A DNA stretch of 64,000 bases from Colwellia sp. (GCA_026196955.1 JAPHTO010000015.1:28510-92509), one strand, 5' to 3'. Counted from the first letter of the stretch, positions 1 to 9,821 are shown. Numbers and translations: made by a program. The notes: generated by a model from the sequence alone, not told the origin.

Positions 1-1302
1 CGAATACTGTTAATTGCTTTACTGCCGACAAGTTTATTATTCTACTTGCTGTATTCTTATGACTTGTCTTGGTTTATTAAAGTCATGCTGGCTTTCTTGC
101 TTTTGGCTGTTATTTTTTACGGTGCTTATTCGATAAAGCAGCAAATATTAAATCACTTTAGGGCTTCAACCAATTTATTGGAAGCAGTGATATCAGGCGA
201 CTATTCGATGCGTACAAATCACCAAGAGGGTGATGGTGGCCTAGAAGAGCTTAATCGTTTACTAAATAAGTTAGCTGATACCCTAGCTGAGCAATGTTTA
301 ACATCAAAAGAAAAGCAAATTTTGTTGCATAAAGTTATCGCTCAAATCGATGTAGCCATTATTGCCGTTAATAATGTTAATTGTGTATCGTTGATGAACC
401 CAGCCGCTGAAAAACTCTTTAATTGCCGTTTTGAAGAAATGGAAAATTGGCCAATAAAGGCATTAGGTTTACATGATGTTATGTCAAAAGAATGCCGTAA
501 AATTGTTGAGTTTGAAATTAAAGAGCATAAAAAGAAAGTCTTTCTACATACGGATGAATATTTCGAAAAGGGGATCAGGCAACAGCTAATTTTTATCACA
601 GATATACAAAAACTACTGCGTGAAGAAGAGCGCCAAGCATGGCAAAAACTGCTACGAGTACTAAGTCATGAAATCAACAACTCATTAGCGCCAATTGCAT
701 CTATTAGTGAAACTTTATTGCAATTGCTATCGACGCCAGATGCTTTAGATAAGGTTAACAATGAACTAGGTGATGATTTAACTGAAGGCTTAGCTGTCAT
801 TACTGAGCGCTCTAATTCATTGAATCAATTTATTCAACGTTATCAACAGTTAACAAAATTACCCTTACCGAATAAAGCATTGTTTGATGTGGCAAAATTG
901 ATGCGTGCGATAACGTTGCTCTTCGAGGATGCTACCATTAACTTGAGTAATGCTCCTTTGCTTATTTATGCAGATGAGCAGCAGTTACGGCAGGTAATGA
1001 TTAACCTGTTGAAGAATGCACTCGAATCTATGCTCAATAAACCCGATGGACAAATCACTTTGACATGGGAGCAAGTGGCAGATCGGATCAAAATTCTTGT
1101 TATGGATGAAGGGATGGGGATTGATAATAAGGATAATTTATTTGTGCCTTTTTACACAACAAAAGCCCATGGGGCAGGTATTGGTTTGGTATTGAGTCGG
1201 CAGATCATTATGAACCATGGCGGTGATTTTACTATTAGCAACCGAAAAGATCAGTTAGGGGCAGTTGCCAGTGTCTATCTACCTGCCAACGATAAAAATT
1301 AG
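1..1302 (+). CDS. NtrY-like sensor histidine kinase (5' end outside window)
   Basis: Membrane sensor kinase that would autophosphorylate on His and pass phosphate to a response regulator. The ORF track starts at a TTG at 46, but the frame is open to base 1 and the extra codons encode a hydrophobic stretch (LLIALLPTSLLFY), so the gene is truncated by the window edge rather than starting at 46. A second membrane segment follows, then a HAMP-like linker, a PAS domain (AIIAVNNVN, NPAAEKLF), the phosphoacceptor H-box (SHEINNSLAP) and an HATPase domain with N-box (NLLKNALES), DEGMGI and GAGIGLVLS. The H-box type matches NtrY-like kinases. Its partner regulator is probably upstream, outside the window. 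The signal sensed is unknown. Confidence 0.85.
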   Translation, partial: RILLIALLPTSLLFYLLYSYDLSWFIKVMLAFLLLAVIFYGAYSIKQQILNHFRASTNLLEAVISGDYSMRTNHQEGDGGLEELNRLLNKLADTLAEQCLTSKEKQILLHKVIAQIDVAIIAVNNVNCVSLMNPAAEKLFNCRFEEMENWPIKALGLHDVMSKECRKIVEFEIKEHKKKVFLHTDEYFEKGIRQQLIFITDIQKLLREEERQAWQKLLRVLSHEINNSLAPIASISETLLQLLSTPDALDKVNNELGDDLTEGLAVITERSNSLNQFIQRYQQLTKLPLPNKALFDVAKLMRAITLLFEDATINLSNAPLLIYADEQQLRQVMINLLKNALESMLNKPDGQITLTWEQVADRIKILVMDEGMGIDNKDNLFVPFYTTKAHGAGIGLVLSRQIIMNHGGDFTISNRKDQLGAVASVYLPANDKN

Positions 1303-1339
1303 TCTTGAGGTTAAGATTAAGGTTGGGCATAGCCACTAA

Positions 1340-1495
1340 ATGATTAATACCATTATCGATATTTTGGCTCAATATATTTGTTTCGATATCGAGACTATTG
1401 GTAACACTACCGTGCTGTTTTTTCTTTATTTTATTGAATTCTATAGTTTAATTTATATTGGTGCAGGGGTTGCAGTAACTTTGTTATTCATTTAA
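1340..1495 (+). CDS. Small hydrophobic protein, 51 aa, hypothetical
   Basis: An ATG-to-TAA frame too short for the ORF track, between the kinase gene and the next membrane protein gene on the same strand. The product begins MINTIIDILAQ and has one long hydrophobic segment in its C-terminal half (VLFFLYFIEFY, IGAGVAVTLLF), as expected for a single-pass small membrane protein. The ribosome binding site is weak (an AAGG-like run about 15 bases upstream). It ends 15 bases before the next start. It could be a real small membrane protein translated with its neighbour, or chance. No family recognised. Confidence 0.35.
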   Translation: MINTIIDILAQYICFDIETIGNTTVLFFLYFIEFYSLIYIGAGVAVTLLFI

Positions 1496-1510
1496 TAACA
1501 GAGAGTAAAA

Positions 1511-2173
1511 ATGACTATGTCCCCTATGTTAATTTTCCATATCAGTGTAGGTTTTCTTGTCTTAATTTGCGGTACAGGCGCGCTGATCTTTCGCAAAGGA
1601 ACTAACAAGCACGCAAAATCAGGCACACTGTTTTTTGTTGCCATGCTCATGGTTACTTTAAGTGCTATGTATTTTGCGATACAAAAAAACGAATTTCCTT
1701 TTATTCCTATTTTAGTTTGCTATTTGGTTGTCACATCGTGGATGACGGTAAAACGGAAAAACTCAGCTGTTGGTATACCTGAAATTGGCACATTTATCAT
1801 TATTTCAGCTCTTGCCATAGGGATGCTTAGCGCCGGTATAATGCCTGCGACAGCAGAAGAACGTGATGAGTCTGGGTTATATCTTTTCTTTGGTAGTATC
1901 GCCGCACTTGCTGCCATGCTTGATCTTAATATGATTGTTCGTGGCGGTATTAAAGGAGCGCATCGTATTGCTCGACATCTTTGGCGTATGTGTTTTGCGA
2001 TGACAGGTGCCATGGCATCCTTTTTTGATCAAAAACGTTTTATTCCCGATATTATTCGCGAAACCCACCTACATCAAATAACTCTTTTGCTTATGTTAAT
2101 TTTGATGATTTATTGGTTATGCAAGGTGCTTTTTACTAAATGGCTGACCGTTAAGTTTAAGGCATTGGAGTAA
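1511..2173 (+). CDS. Multi-pass membrane protein, DUF2306-like, unknown function
   Basis: A 220-residue inner-membrane protein with about six or seven hydrophobic segments (HISVGFLVLICGTGALIF near the start, LLMLILMIYWLCKVLF near the end). A His in the first segment and a KHAKSG loop resemble the DUF2306-type family of small membrane proteins, but I hold that assignment loosely. The start is an ATG after a GAGAG ribosome binding site. The stop codon lies at the left arm of an inverted repeat that may terminate transcription. Function unknown. Confidence 0.7.
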   Translation: MTMSPMLIFHISVGFLVLICGTGALIFRKGTNKHAKSGTLFFVAMLMVTLSAMYFAIQKNEFPFIPILVCYLVVTSWMTVKRKNSAVGIPEIGTFIIISALAIGMLSAGIMPATAEERDESGLYLFFGSIAALAAMLDLNMIVRGGIKGAHRIARHLWRMCFAMTGAMASFFDQKRFIPDIIRETHLHQITLLLMLILMIYWLCKVLFTKWLTVKFKALE

Positions 2174-2201
2174 GAGGGTCTTGCACTCATACTCCAATGC
2201 C
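2161..2201. terminator. Inverted repeat between convergent genes, possible terminator
   Basis: An 11 bp perfect stem (GGCATTGGAGT / ACTCCAATGCC) around a 19-base loop overlaps the stop codon of the membrane protein gene and lies just beyond the end of the convergent sulfotransferase gene. The U-tract expected after the stem on the + strand is absent (an A-run follows), so it is only a tentative terminator. Confidence 0.4.
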
Positions 2202-2254
2202 AATAAAAAAATGCTAAAAGATTGGGGCTGTTTATCAATTGGTGAACATGGTAA

Positions 2255-4621
2255 TTATTCGTTAATCAAAAGTCCGGCATTGGCAAATACTTTTTTTGCT
2301 GGTGTCATCAATTCTGCAAAATTTTTCCAAGCCTCTTTTGATGTTTTATAAACAGGTTGCCTTACTTGACTTAAACTTGCCGTTGAAACACTGTCTGTTC
2401 TTTTATGAAAAGAAAGACACTGCGCTTGCCAGTCTAAATTGAGAAAGTCAAAAATTCTTCTTGCTTGAGTTTCTGTATCTTCTATCACATCTTCATAGTG
2501 AACATCTAAAATCCTCCCTGGAAATTTTTCATGCCAGAAACGCATTAAATTTTGATACAGTAAAATATAGTCGGCTGTTTCACTCATGTCATAAGAGTAA
2601 CTGTAAAAATTGTTGGAAAAAATTTGTTTGAAATTACTAAAGCTTGAGCTCAGTGGATTACGACAGGTATTTATAAATTTAGCGTTAGGAAATGCTAAGG
2701 CTATCATACCAATATCAACAAAGTTCATAGGGTGCTTATCAATAAAGTAGCGGCCTTGAAAGTTGCTTGGCTTTACTCTATCTAAGAAGCTTTGTGCGAC
2801 TCTAGTTAAATCTACTGGCATCTCTGACTGTTGGTAAAACCAACGATGAAAGCTTTTTTGTTGGCTTTGGGTAAAACTTGCTTCATTTCTTAATATATCT
2901 TTAAAGCAACCAACTTCACCTACAGAGTCAACGTCAGAATGACTTGAAATAATGCGTTCAATAAGTGTAGAGCCTGTCCGTGGTAAGCCTAAAATAAATA
3001 ACGGAGAATCATCAAAAACGGTGGAGCTTGGATATGTTTTGTTTTTGAAAAATTCTTTGCTAAGTTCAAAATCGAATTGAACACCAGCGGCATTATATTT
3101 TGTTTTATCTCGATGTGCTTTCGCTCCTTTTAGATAGAAAAAGCTGGCTTTATCGTACTGCTTTATGTCTTCATGCTCTTTAGCTAAGGCGTAATAAACA
3201 TGGGCAATTTCTTTAGAGTCAAGATCAAAATAATGCAGAGAGTCTTGGTATAAGGTGATATGGTTGTCACTGGCTGTTACTTTTCTAATAGTCGATAAAA
3301 AATAATAACTTTCTGAATATTTTGGATCTTTTTCAATCGCTAGTTTCACGTAATATTGGGCTTTTTCCATATCACCGAGAATTTGATATTCGCGACCTAA
3401 CCCTAGGCAATAATAGCCATTGTCAGGATTGTGTTGATGTAAAAAGTTGTAGAGTTTTTTAGCTAGTTGGTGATCTTCACAAGAGCGTGCAGCTGAGGCA
3501 AGATCTTCAACTAAAGTTATTGGTAAGTCTTCTATAATTATTAACTTATTAAGATATTTTTTTGTCCGTTTTCTGTCAGCCGCCCGCACAGAAGCATCAA
3601 ACAATAAGGTCAATAAAACTAAGTCTTGCTCATTTTCGCTTATTACTTGCTCTGCACAATCAATGGCTTGACCAAATAATTTTAAGGCTAACAATGCTTG
3701 CCCGCGAATAACTGCTATTGCTCGCTCTTGTTCACATGCATCGGTAATTTCGTTAGTTAACCGTACTACTTCTAGCGGAGAGCTTTTTAAAAGCACTTCA
3801 AGTTCGGCTATAGTAATATCTTTATGCTTGGTTTTTACCTTTTTTTGTTCTAATAAATCGGCAACATTTTCCAGTCCATACCAATAATCACTAGCTCTAA
3901 AAAAGTGTTTTAAAAACTTTAAACTGTCATCTTTTAATTCGTTAACTACCCATTGTTTTACTTTTGGATCCCAGTTGATATCAGTTTTTGTTCTGCCCAA
4001 ATTAGCCGAGCGGTTAGCGGCATTGGCACGTGAATTTGATTTTTGGGCATTTTCACTTGGGATAATAGTATCGTCAATAGCTAAAAATTTACAAACTGAC
4101 TGGAAGGCTTTTACGGGATTGTGGATAAACTCTTCGAACCAGATAACCTTTACGTTGTTGGCTCCAAAATATTGACAATAGCTTTCATAGGTTTCCCAGT
4201 AACGACTAGAATCAACAAAAATGGGATTTTGACAAATAGCATGGTTGATAGATGGATATGGCACTGTACCTTCTGTGCCCAAGCTTTCAACATAGCCCGA
4301 CTCAATGCGCTCGATAGGATGGCGAACCATGAAAATAATTTTTGCGTCAGGAACATGGGCTTTAATACGCTTTACCGCATCTGGATGCGTTCTTAATCGA
4401 GCATAAGAAACGGAGGCATCGCCAATAGCAATTTCATCGCTACAATGGCTAAATTTAGTTTCATACCAAGCTAAACCTCTGGCATATAGCTTATCGTAAG
4501 CAAAGAAGTGTGGCTCTTTATCTTTAGCAATGGCTGCCTGCGGATGTTCACTGAGCATTTTACTTAATGAGGTTGTGGCACTTTTAGCAGCACCGATAAT
4601 GAAAAAATTAGGCTTAATAAT
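2255..4621 (-). CDS. Two-domain sulfotransferase with central TPR region; probable ATT start
   Basis: Sulfotransferases move sulfate from PAPS to hydroxyl or amino groups. The protein has two sulfotransferase domains flanking a TPR-like helical region (roughly residues 260-480). The C-terminal domain has the PAPS-binding loop FILGLPRTGSTLIER. The N-terminal domain has the 3'-phosphate region (IIFMVRHPIERIESGY), but its own PAPS loop (NFFIIGAAKSATTSL) lies upstream of the first ATG at 4558, so the annotated start removes an essential motif. No ATG, GTG or TTG exists in frame before the upstream gene's terminator. A good ribosome binding site (AGGAG) sits 5 bases before an ATT codon at 4621, so I place the start there; the next ATT (4618) is also possible. 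It lies beside a desulfating locus, but its substrate is unknown. Confidence 0.75.
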   Translation of the reverse strand: MIKPNFFIIGAAKSATTSLSKMLSEHPQAAIAKDKEPHFFAYDKLYARGLAWYETKFSHCSDEIAIGDASVSYARLRTHPDAVKRIKAHVPDAKIIFMVRHPIERIESGYVESLGTEGTVPYPSINHAICQNPIFVDSSRYWETYESYCQYFGANNVKVIWFEEFIHNPVKAFQSVCKFLAIDDTIIPSENAQKSNSRANAANRSANLGRTKTDINWDPKVKQWVVNELKDDSLKFLKHFFRASDYWYGLENVADLLEQKKVKTKHKDITIAELEVLLKSSPLEVVRLTNEITDACEQERAIAVIRGQALLALKLFGQAIDCAEQVISENEQDLVLLTLLFDASVRAADRKRTKKYLNKLIIIEDLPITLVEDLASAARSCEDHQLAKKLYNFLHQHNPDNGYYCLGLGREYQILGDMEKAQYYVKLAIEKDPKYSESYYFLSTIRKVTASDNHITLYQDSLHYFDLDSKEIAHVYYALAKEHEDIKQYDKASFFYLKGAKAHRDKTKYNAAGVQFDFELSKEFFKNKTYPSSTVFDDSPLFILGLPRTGSTLIERIISSHSDVDSVGEVGCFKDILRNEASFTQSQQKSFHRWFYQQSEMPVDLTRVAQSFLDRVKPSNFQGRYFIDKHPMNFVDIGMIALAFPNAKFINTCRNPLSSSFSNFKQIFSNNFYSYSYDMSETADYILLYQNLMRFWHEKFPGRILDVHYEDVIEDTETQARRIFDFLNLDWQAQCLSFHKRTDSVSTASLSQVRQPVYKTSKEAWKNFAELMTPAKKVFANAGLLINE

Positions 4622-4668
4622 GATGACTCCTCTTTGGCTTAATATATCTCGATAACTATTAAAGAAGA

Positions 4669-4699
4669 AGCGCCCTAAATTATGGAGATTTAGGGCGCT
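4669..4699 (-). terminator. Rho-independent terminator of the TonB receptor gene
   Basis: A perfect 12 bp stem (AGCGCCCTAAAT / ATTTAGGGCGCT) with a 7-base loop just past the receptor stop codon, followed on the minus strand by a pyrimidine-rich TCTTCTTT. It separates the receptor from the downstream sulfotransferase and rules out a start for the latter inside the receptor gene. Confidence 0.75.
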
Positions 4700-4704
4700 G
4701 TTGA

Positions 4705-7461
4705 TTAAAACCTTACAGTGACTGTTGCGCCAAAGTAGCGGTTGAAATCTCTTGGTACATTGCCAGCAAGTGTTGAGCCTTTATCAACACCTCGACCTAA
4801 GCCATAGGTTTCACTAGTGTAACTATCAGCACCACCAGTGATTGGGTCAGTATAATAGGCACTGCTACCAACGGCTCTATCTAGCATACTATCACCATAG
4901 GTCGATTTACGTGAATAGTAATGTTTATCAAAGATGTTTTTCACATAGAATGAAACGCTATAGTCGTTGTCGTTTGAATTCCAACCGAAAAACAAGTTGT
5001 AAATACCACGCGCATCAAGGTTAACCTCTGGCAGTGCTAAAGCACCATGCTCAGGAGACTCATCACCTTTATAGCGGTAGTTCAACTTAACATAACCATT
5101 GCCGCCTAAGAAATCATGATCATATTTAATATTTAAATTACCTTGCCACTCTGGAGAGCCAGCTAAACGATCACCTTCTAAATCATAAACGCTACGTTTT
5201 TTAGGTTTAGGGTTGGTGGCTGATCTTGTCGTTAGTATGTCATAACATTCATCTGTGCCTTTTAAGTGAGGAGGACAGTTAAGTACAGCGTCACTTTCAC
5301 CAAAGTAGGCATCAAGGTAATTTAAGTTACCTGAAAATTCAAGATGCTCAATAGGTTGGTAAATGAAGTCGAAATCAACCCCTTTACTAATTAACGTACC
5401 TGCGTTCATTAATTCTCTGATATAAACAGGGCGTATTTCTGTCTCACCAGTGATAGGGTCGGTAACTTCACTCGCGCCACGCGTTGTATCGTACGATATA
5501 GAGCGTATTCTATCTTGGTAATTCTCGTATTCAGCATAGAATATAGAAGCGTTTAATCTTAGGGTATTGTCAAGCCAGTCAGAGCGAACACCAATCTCAT
5601 AGTTAATTGAGTCTTCACCTTCAATTGGACCGGCAGCAACAAAATCATCGTTATCAAGAACGGTATCAGGAGACCACCAAGCAACACCTTTATAACCGGT
5701 TGCAATAGAGGCGTAAGTCATTACCTCTTCAATAGGGTAGTATTTTATTGCTGCACGACCTAACACCTTATTCTCTGCATGCGTATTGTGTAAGCGCTCA
5801 AAGTCAGTGCCTGGCATATCAAAATTACGTTTATTGATTAATTCTCCGGTTTCTGGGTCTGTAGCTCCATCAAATATTACCGGTAGCCAGTCTGTGTACT
5901 CTTGCTCTTCACGTAAAACACGAGCACCAACGGTTGCGGTTAACTTCTCAGTTAAATGAAAGTCAATACTACCAAAAATAGCAAAGTTTTCAGTCTCTAA
6001 AGTAACGTCTTCAGGGGTATAACGCACTGTCTGCATCTTACTACCCCAAGTTGTTGTCGTGGGGTTAAAGTCCGTCATGTTGAAGGGGACTTCGCGTTGC
6101 TCGCCACAAAACTCTACATTAAAAGTGTCTAAGTTTATTTGACTAAGCTGTAAGCCTGGATCATTACAGAATAAAGCTTGTTGTCTACGCTCAGTATCAT
6201 TACTGAAATAGGCAGCGCCAAGGATATATTCATAATCTTCACTTTCAGGGGAAGCTATTCTAAATTCATGTTGTACAGTTTGAGAGCGCGTTTTGCCAGC
6301 CCAAGTATACGGTGAAGTATTGATAGCAATTGACGCTGCAGTTTCATTAGAGTACATATCAAAATCACGATAATAACCTGCATAAACCATGTCATAGTCG
6401 CCCATAGCCCAGTTAAGCTCTAAAGACGTACCAGTATTTTTTAGCTCACCCGGATCATGACTACCATGATATGACGTTTTATCGTTATACTCACCTTCAG
6501 GTGTTTGAGAAAGTATATGTGCGCGTGAGTTTGCAACAGGCACGCCATCTACCATTTCAACTAACCCGCCTTCAAGGTAACGTGGATCGTTGAGTTGTTC
6601 ATCGCTTAAAATGGGGCGGTCATGGCGTATATAGACACGGTTGCCTGGGCCATAATTAGATTTTGTGTGATCTAAACGCCATAATAAACTGGTGTCGTCA
6701 TCAAAATAATGTAGCACTTGCACTTTGCCGGCACTATCATCACCTGAGCCACCATGGTCTTGACCATCAATAACATTTTCAATATGGCCATCTTTGTACT
6801 TGTGCGCTAAGTTTAACCTAACAGCTGTTGAGTCACTTAGTACCTTGTTAAACGTACCTTGTAATGTATAGTCAAAGCCATCAGCAGCTTCGGCAAAGCC
6901 AGCTTTTAATTTACCAGAATCACCGTTAAAATTTGGTCTATTGCTGATAACATGTAAAGCACCAGCAGAGGTGTTTTTACCAAATAAAGTGCCTTGCGGC
7001 CCTTTTAATAATTCTACTCGCTGATTATCACCTAACAAACTGTGAATAGCAGAAGAGCGCGCCATGACTTCACCATCAATGATAATTGCGGCACTCGGCT
7101 CTGAAGAAATATTGACTTGAATGGTACCAACACCACGAATGGCTAATGACGTTGTGCGTGGATCATTTCTGTCTGAAAAAGTTAAACCCGGTAATAATTC
7201 AGCCACATCCATAAAATTACTGAGTTCAGCTTGTTCAATATCTTTACCAGTTATTGCGCCAATAGAGATTGGCACATCTTGTAAAGGCTCGACTCTTTTT
7301 TGACTCGTTACCGTTATAACTTCAATTCCTTTCGCTTCATCTTCCTTTCCGACTTCTTCTGCTTGCACAGAGCCAGTATAAGTTGCAATGGCGAGTGATA
7401 ATGGCAGCATTTTAATCACTTTCTTGGTGTGAATACCAACATCTATTTCCCGTTTTAACAT
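4705..7461 (-). CDS. TonB-dependent outer-membrane receptor, glycan uptake
   Basis: A 918-residue outer-membrane receptor that would import oligosaccharides using TonB-ExbBD energy. It has a signal peptide (cleavage near VQA-EE), a TonB box (IEVITVTSQKR), a plug domain (DVPISIGAITGKDI, LRGVG-type core, VELLKGPQGTLFGKNTSAG) and a long beta-barrel ending in aromatic VTVRF. The length suits the family. The start ATG has an AGGAGA ribosome binding site. No SusD partner is present, as usual in Gammaproteobacteria. An AgaR-like operator about 205 bases upstream ties it to the hexosamine regulon, so the likely cargo is sulfated or hexosamine-containing oligosaccharide. Substrate specificity is inferred from context only. 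Confidence 0.92.
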   Translation of the reverse strand: MLKREIDVGIHTKKVIKMLPLSLAIATYTGSVQAEEVGKEDEAKGIEVITVTSQKRVEPLQDVPISIGAITGKDIEQAELSNFMDVAELLPGLTFSDRNDPRTTSLAIRGVGTIQVNISSEPSAAIIIDGEVMARSSAIHSLLGDNQRVELLKGPQGTLFGKNTSAGALHVISNRPNFNGDSGKLKAGFAEAADGFDYTLQGTFNKVLSDSTAVRLNLAHKYKDGHIENVIDGQDHGGSGDDSAGKVQVLHYFDDDTSLLWRLDHTKSNYGPGNRVYIRHDRPILSDEQLNDPRYLEGGLVEMVDGVPVANSRAHILSQTPEGEYNDKTSYHGSHDPGELKNTGTSLELNWAMGDYDMVYAGYYRDFDMYSNETAASIAINTSPYTWAGKTRSQTVQHEFRIASPESEDYEYILGAAYFSNDTERRQQALFCNDPGLQLSQINLDTFNVEFCGEQREVPFNMTDFNPTTTTWGSKMQTVRYTPEDVTLETENFAIFGSIDFHLTEKLTATVGARVLREEQEYTDWLPVIFDGATDPETGELINKRNFDMPGTDFERLHNTHAENKVLGRAAIKYYPIEEVMTYASIATGYKGVAWWSPDTVLDNDDFVAAGPIEGEDSINYEIGVRSDWLDNTLRLNASIFYAEYENYQDRIRSISYDTTRGASEVTDPITGETEIRPVYIRELMNAGTLISKGVDFDFIYQPIEHLEFSGNLNYLDAYFGESDAVLNCPPHLKGTDECYDILTTRSATNPKPKKRSVYDLEGDRLAGSPEWQGNLNIKYDHDFLGGNGYVKLNYRYKGDESPEHGALALPEVNLDARGIYNLFFGWNSNDNDYSVSFYVKNIFDKHYYSRKSTYGDSMLDRAVGSSAYYTDPITGGADSYTSETYGLGRGVDKGSTLAGNVPRDFNRYFGATVTVRF

Positions 7462-8197
7462 TAGGTTATTTCTCCTATTCTATTTATAAGTATGCATATT
7501 GAAAATAACGCTAATCTAAGATCTATAGTCTTTAAAAAATAAAGCGAAACAGCCAGGCCTTTATTGTTTTACTAATTGTAATCTTACGAAAAGCTATTTA
7601 TCAAACAATTCTCGAAAGCAAAGAGAGTAAACTTGCTTATTATTTCTCACTTGCGAAAATAAATTGAAACCTTTTGAAAGTAGATTATATTCAAAAGTAA
7701 ACAAAAGCAAGCTTTTTGTTAAAAGGTAAGTGTAAAAAATGTTCACACCTTTCTATTAAAGAGTTTTATTTGCATTTTTCCTCAATAAAATAGCCAATTT
7801 AATTGACTGGTAGGTGTTTAGTATTTTTAAAAATAAAGTTATGAAACCTCATTTTCTAAATGTTTTATGTCAAAGTATAAAAATGGTTGTGTATCTTTGG
7901 TTAGTTTAATGTTTTATATATCAAATATTTATTGTGATTTTGACGTGAAAGAAAGTCTCGTTTGCTAATTAGGGCAAGGAATGAAGTATTGTAAAAAGTC
8001 ATTTTTTCATTTAAATGAAAGACGTTAATACTATTTACTGATATTAACGTTGAACTATATTTACAAATAATCTAAGTCACTTTCGATAGGTTACTTTTCT
8101 ATTTTAATAAAGAGGGTGATTTTCAATATAAGCGTGCAAAGGGCTATAGTGACAAGGGGCAGGTCTACATTCTTTTGTTTAGGTAACAAAGAGAGAG
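7462..8197. other. Long AT-rich intergenic region with receptor promoter
   Basis: About 740 bases without a credible gene on either strand. It contains the AgaR-like direct repeat at 7666-7680 and presumably the receptor promoter. I see nothing else I can support in 7681-8197. Confidence 0.5.
7666..7680. promoter_or_regulatory. Predicted AgaR operator upstream of the TonB receptor
   Basis: Direct repeat GAAAC-CTTTT-GAAAG with a 10 bp period, the same pattern found upstream of agaZ, agaR and agaP. A third half-site-like GAAAA lies 12 bases to the left. AgaR binding is inferred from this shared pattern, not known. Confidence 0.6.
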
Positions 8198-8239
8198 GCA
8201 AGCTAGCTAAAGTGTGCTCTTTTATTTTAGCTAGCTTGC
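8198..8239 (-). terminator. Hairpin terminator downstream of the GH20 gene
   Basis: A perfect 14 bp stem (GCAAGCTAGCTAAA and its complement) with a 14-base loop, 29 bases past the stop codon of the minus-strand GH20 gene. A pyrimidine-rich but not pure U tract (CTCTCTCTTTG) follows. It likely ends the sulfatase-hexosaminidase transcript. Confidence 0.6.
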
Positions 8240-8267
8240 AGGAAGTAGAATGAATTAAATCATATTA

Positions 8268-9821
8268 TTAATGATAAATGCTTGGTGGTGCATTTCCGAC
8301 AGCACTTAAGCGCTTGAGTAAGCCATTAACAGATTCTGAGCCTTTACTCCCCCAAATCCGCTCAGCAATTACGGCTTTAGCTTCGATAGATTTACCTTCA
8401 AACCATTGATCTGAATGCTCTAGTGCTTTGTCAGACCAAATACTGACTTTATAACCTAGTACGTTACCCTGAGTCTCAGGTTGCCACTTTTCATAAATTT
8501 TCTTGGTATCAACGATGCCATAGCCATCACTATTTTCTAGGCCAGGACTAACGTATAGCAAGCTTTCAGGCGTTAGCACAACTTGATACCCGTCTTTAAT
8601 AATTTGCTCTTGCCTAGGAAGGTTCCATACGTCAACAATAATGTCCTTTGCGGGTTGTAGTGTGGTTTTATTGTCAGCAAATCGCCACCAGTTCCATATT
8701 TTTGTCTGTTTACCATGAGACTTCACCAGTTCATTGACTTCATTTAGCCATTCAATGAAGATATCACCAGGTCTGCCATAGCCTTTATCTAACATGGTTT
8801 GCATTAACTCTGGACATTGATATTTTTGTGGGTCGTATTGATACTCATCACCACCAACATGAAAATATGGACCATCAAACAAAGGAATAAACTCATTCAA
8901 AAGCGCATTAATCCAGTCACGATTCTTTTGTTTGGTGATATCTATAGTCCATGCTTTGTTTTGCTTATTGGACTCCTCTCCCTGCCATTTAGCCAGTCTC
9001 ATTGACTCACAACTAAATGCAAGGTCGGGCTTAAAGTCAGTCATAAAAGTAGCATGAGCAGGAACATCTATTTCTGGCACTATGTTGATGTGATACTGAT
9101 TGGCAATATCTTGTAAGCGACGGATATCTTCTTTACTGTACGCTTCCTTTGAAGCGAGCCCTGGGTATGTATCACTTTGCAGGCGAAAGCCTACCCAATC
9201 AGTAAAATGTAAATGTAAAGTATTCAGCTTAAACCACGCCATATTACGCATGAGTGATTCCAGGTATTCCATTTCAAAATAGCGTCTACCGACATCAAGC
9301 ATGATGCCTCTAACCTTAAAGTCGGGACTATCAATACCTTGGCCTTTGCTGAGCGATATATTATCTTTTGACGTTTTTAGCATTTGTAATAGCGTTTGAT
9401 TACCATAAAATATGCCATGGTTATTCGCCGCAGAGATAATGATCTTGTCTCTTATGGTTAGTTGATAAGCTTCAGCAGTTCCCTTAAATATTTCATTTTT
9501 TGGTTCAATGTTGAGGTATATATCATTTGCCTTGGCGCTATTAGCCACTTTAATCTTTAAGTTTAGATTAGTGATAAATTTTATATCTTGCTGTAATAGC
9601 TCAGCTGTTGGTAAAAGATTTTTTTCATCCGTGGCATTAATGACAATACTTGAATTCTTGTTTAACTTTAATTGACCTTGGCTTGGGTGCCATTCTTTAA
9701 GTGCAGGTAGCAACGCATGATTAGCCAATGTAGTCATTGAGAAAAAACAGCTTAATATAATTAAAAGTGTTCGGGTTAAAACGATATTTTTTTTCATAAT
9801 ACTTGTCCATTTAATCTTCAT
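8268..9821 (-). CDS. GH20 family beta-N-acetylhexosaminidase, secreted
   Basis: Retaining exo-enzyme that removes terminal beta-GlcNAc or beta-GalNAc by substrate-assisted catalysis. It has a signal peptide (ending near TLANH), an N-terminal GH20b-like domain (to about residue 165), then the TIM barrel with RGIMLDVGRRYF, LHLHFTDW and the catalytic Asp-Glu pair in HVGGDEY (D325, E326). The gene begins one base after the stop of the upstream sulfatase gene, so the two are translationally coupled. An AAGGGG ribosome binding site supports the start at 9821, although an internal ATG 24 bases later is possible. It is a paralogue of the GH20 at 15944. The coupling suggests it acts on the sugar freed by that sulfatase. 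Confidence 0.9.
   Translation of the reverse strand: MKIKWTSIMKKNIVLTRTLLIILSCFFSMTTLANHALLPALKEWHPSQGQLKLNKNSSIVINATDEKNLLPTAELLQQDIKFITNLNLKIKVANSAKANDIYLNIEPKNEIFKGTAEAYQLTIRDKIIISAANNHGIFYGNQTLLQMLKTSKDNISLSKGQGIDSPDFKVRGIMLDVGRRYFEMEYLESLMRNMAWFKLNTLHLHFTDWVGFRLQSDTYPGLASKEAYSKEDIRRLQDIANQYHINIVPEIDVPAHATFMTDFKPDLAFSCESMRLAKWQGEESNKQNKAWTIDITKQKNRDWINALLNEFIPLFDGPYFHVGGDEYQYDPQKYQCPELMQTMLDKGYGRPGDIFIEWLNEVNELVKSHGKQTKIWNWWRFADNKTTLQPAKDIIVDVWNLPRQEQIIKDGYQVVLTPESLLYVSPGLENSDGYGIVDTKKIYEKWQPETQGNVLGYKVSIWSDKALEHSDQWFEGKSIEAKAVIAERIWGSKGSESVNGLLKRLSAVGNAPPSIYH

Noticed and set aside
4121-4396. 91-codon + strand ORF inside the sulfotransferase
   Set aside because: It overlaps conserved sulfotransferase sequence in the opposite strand.
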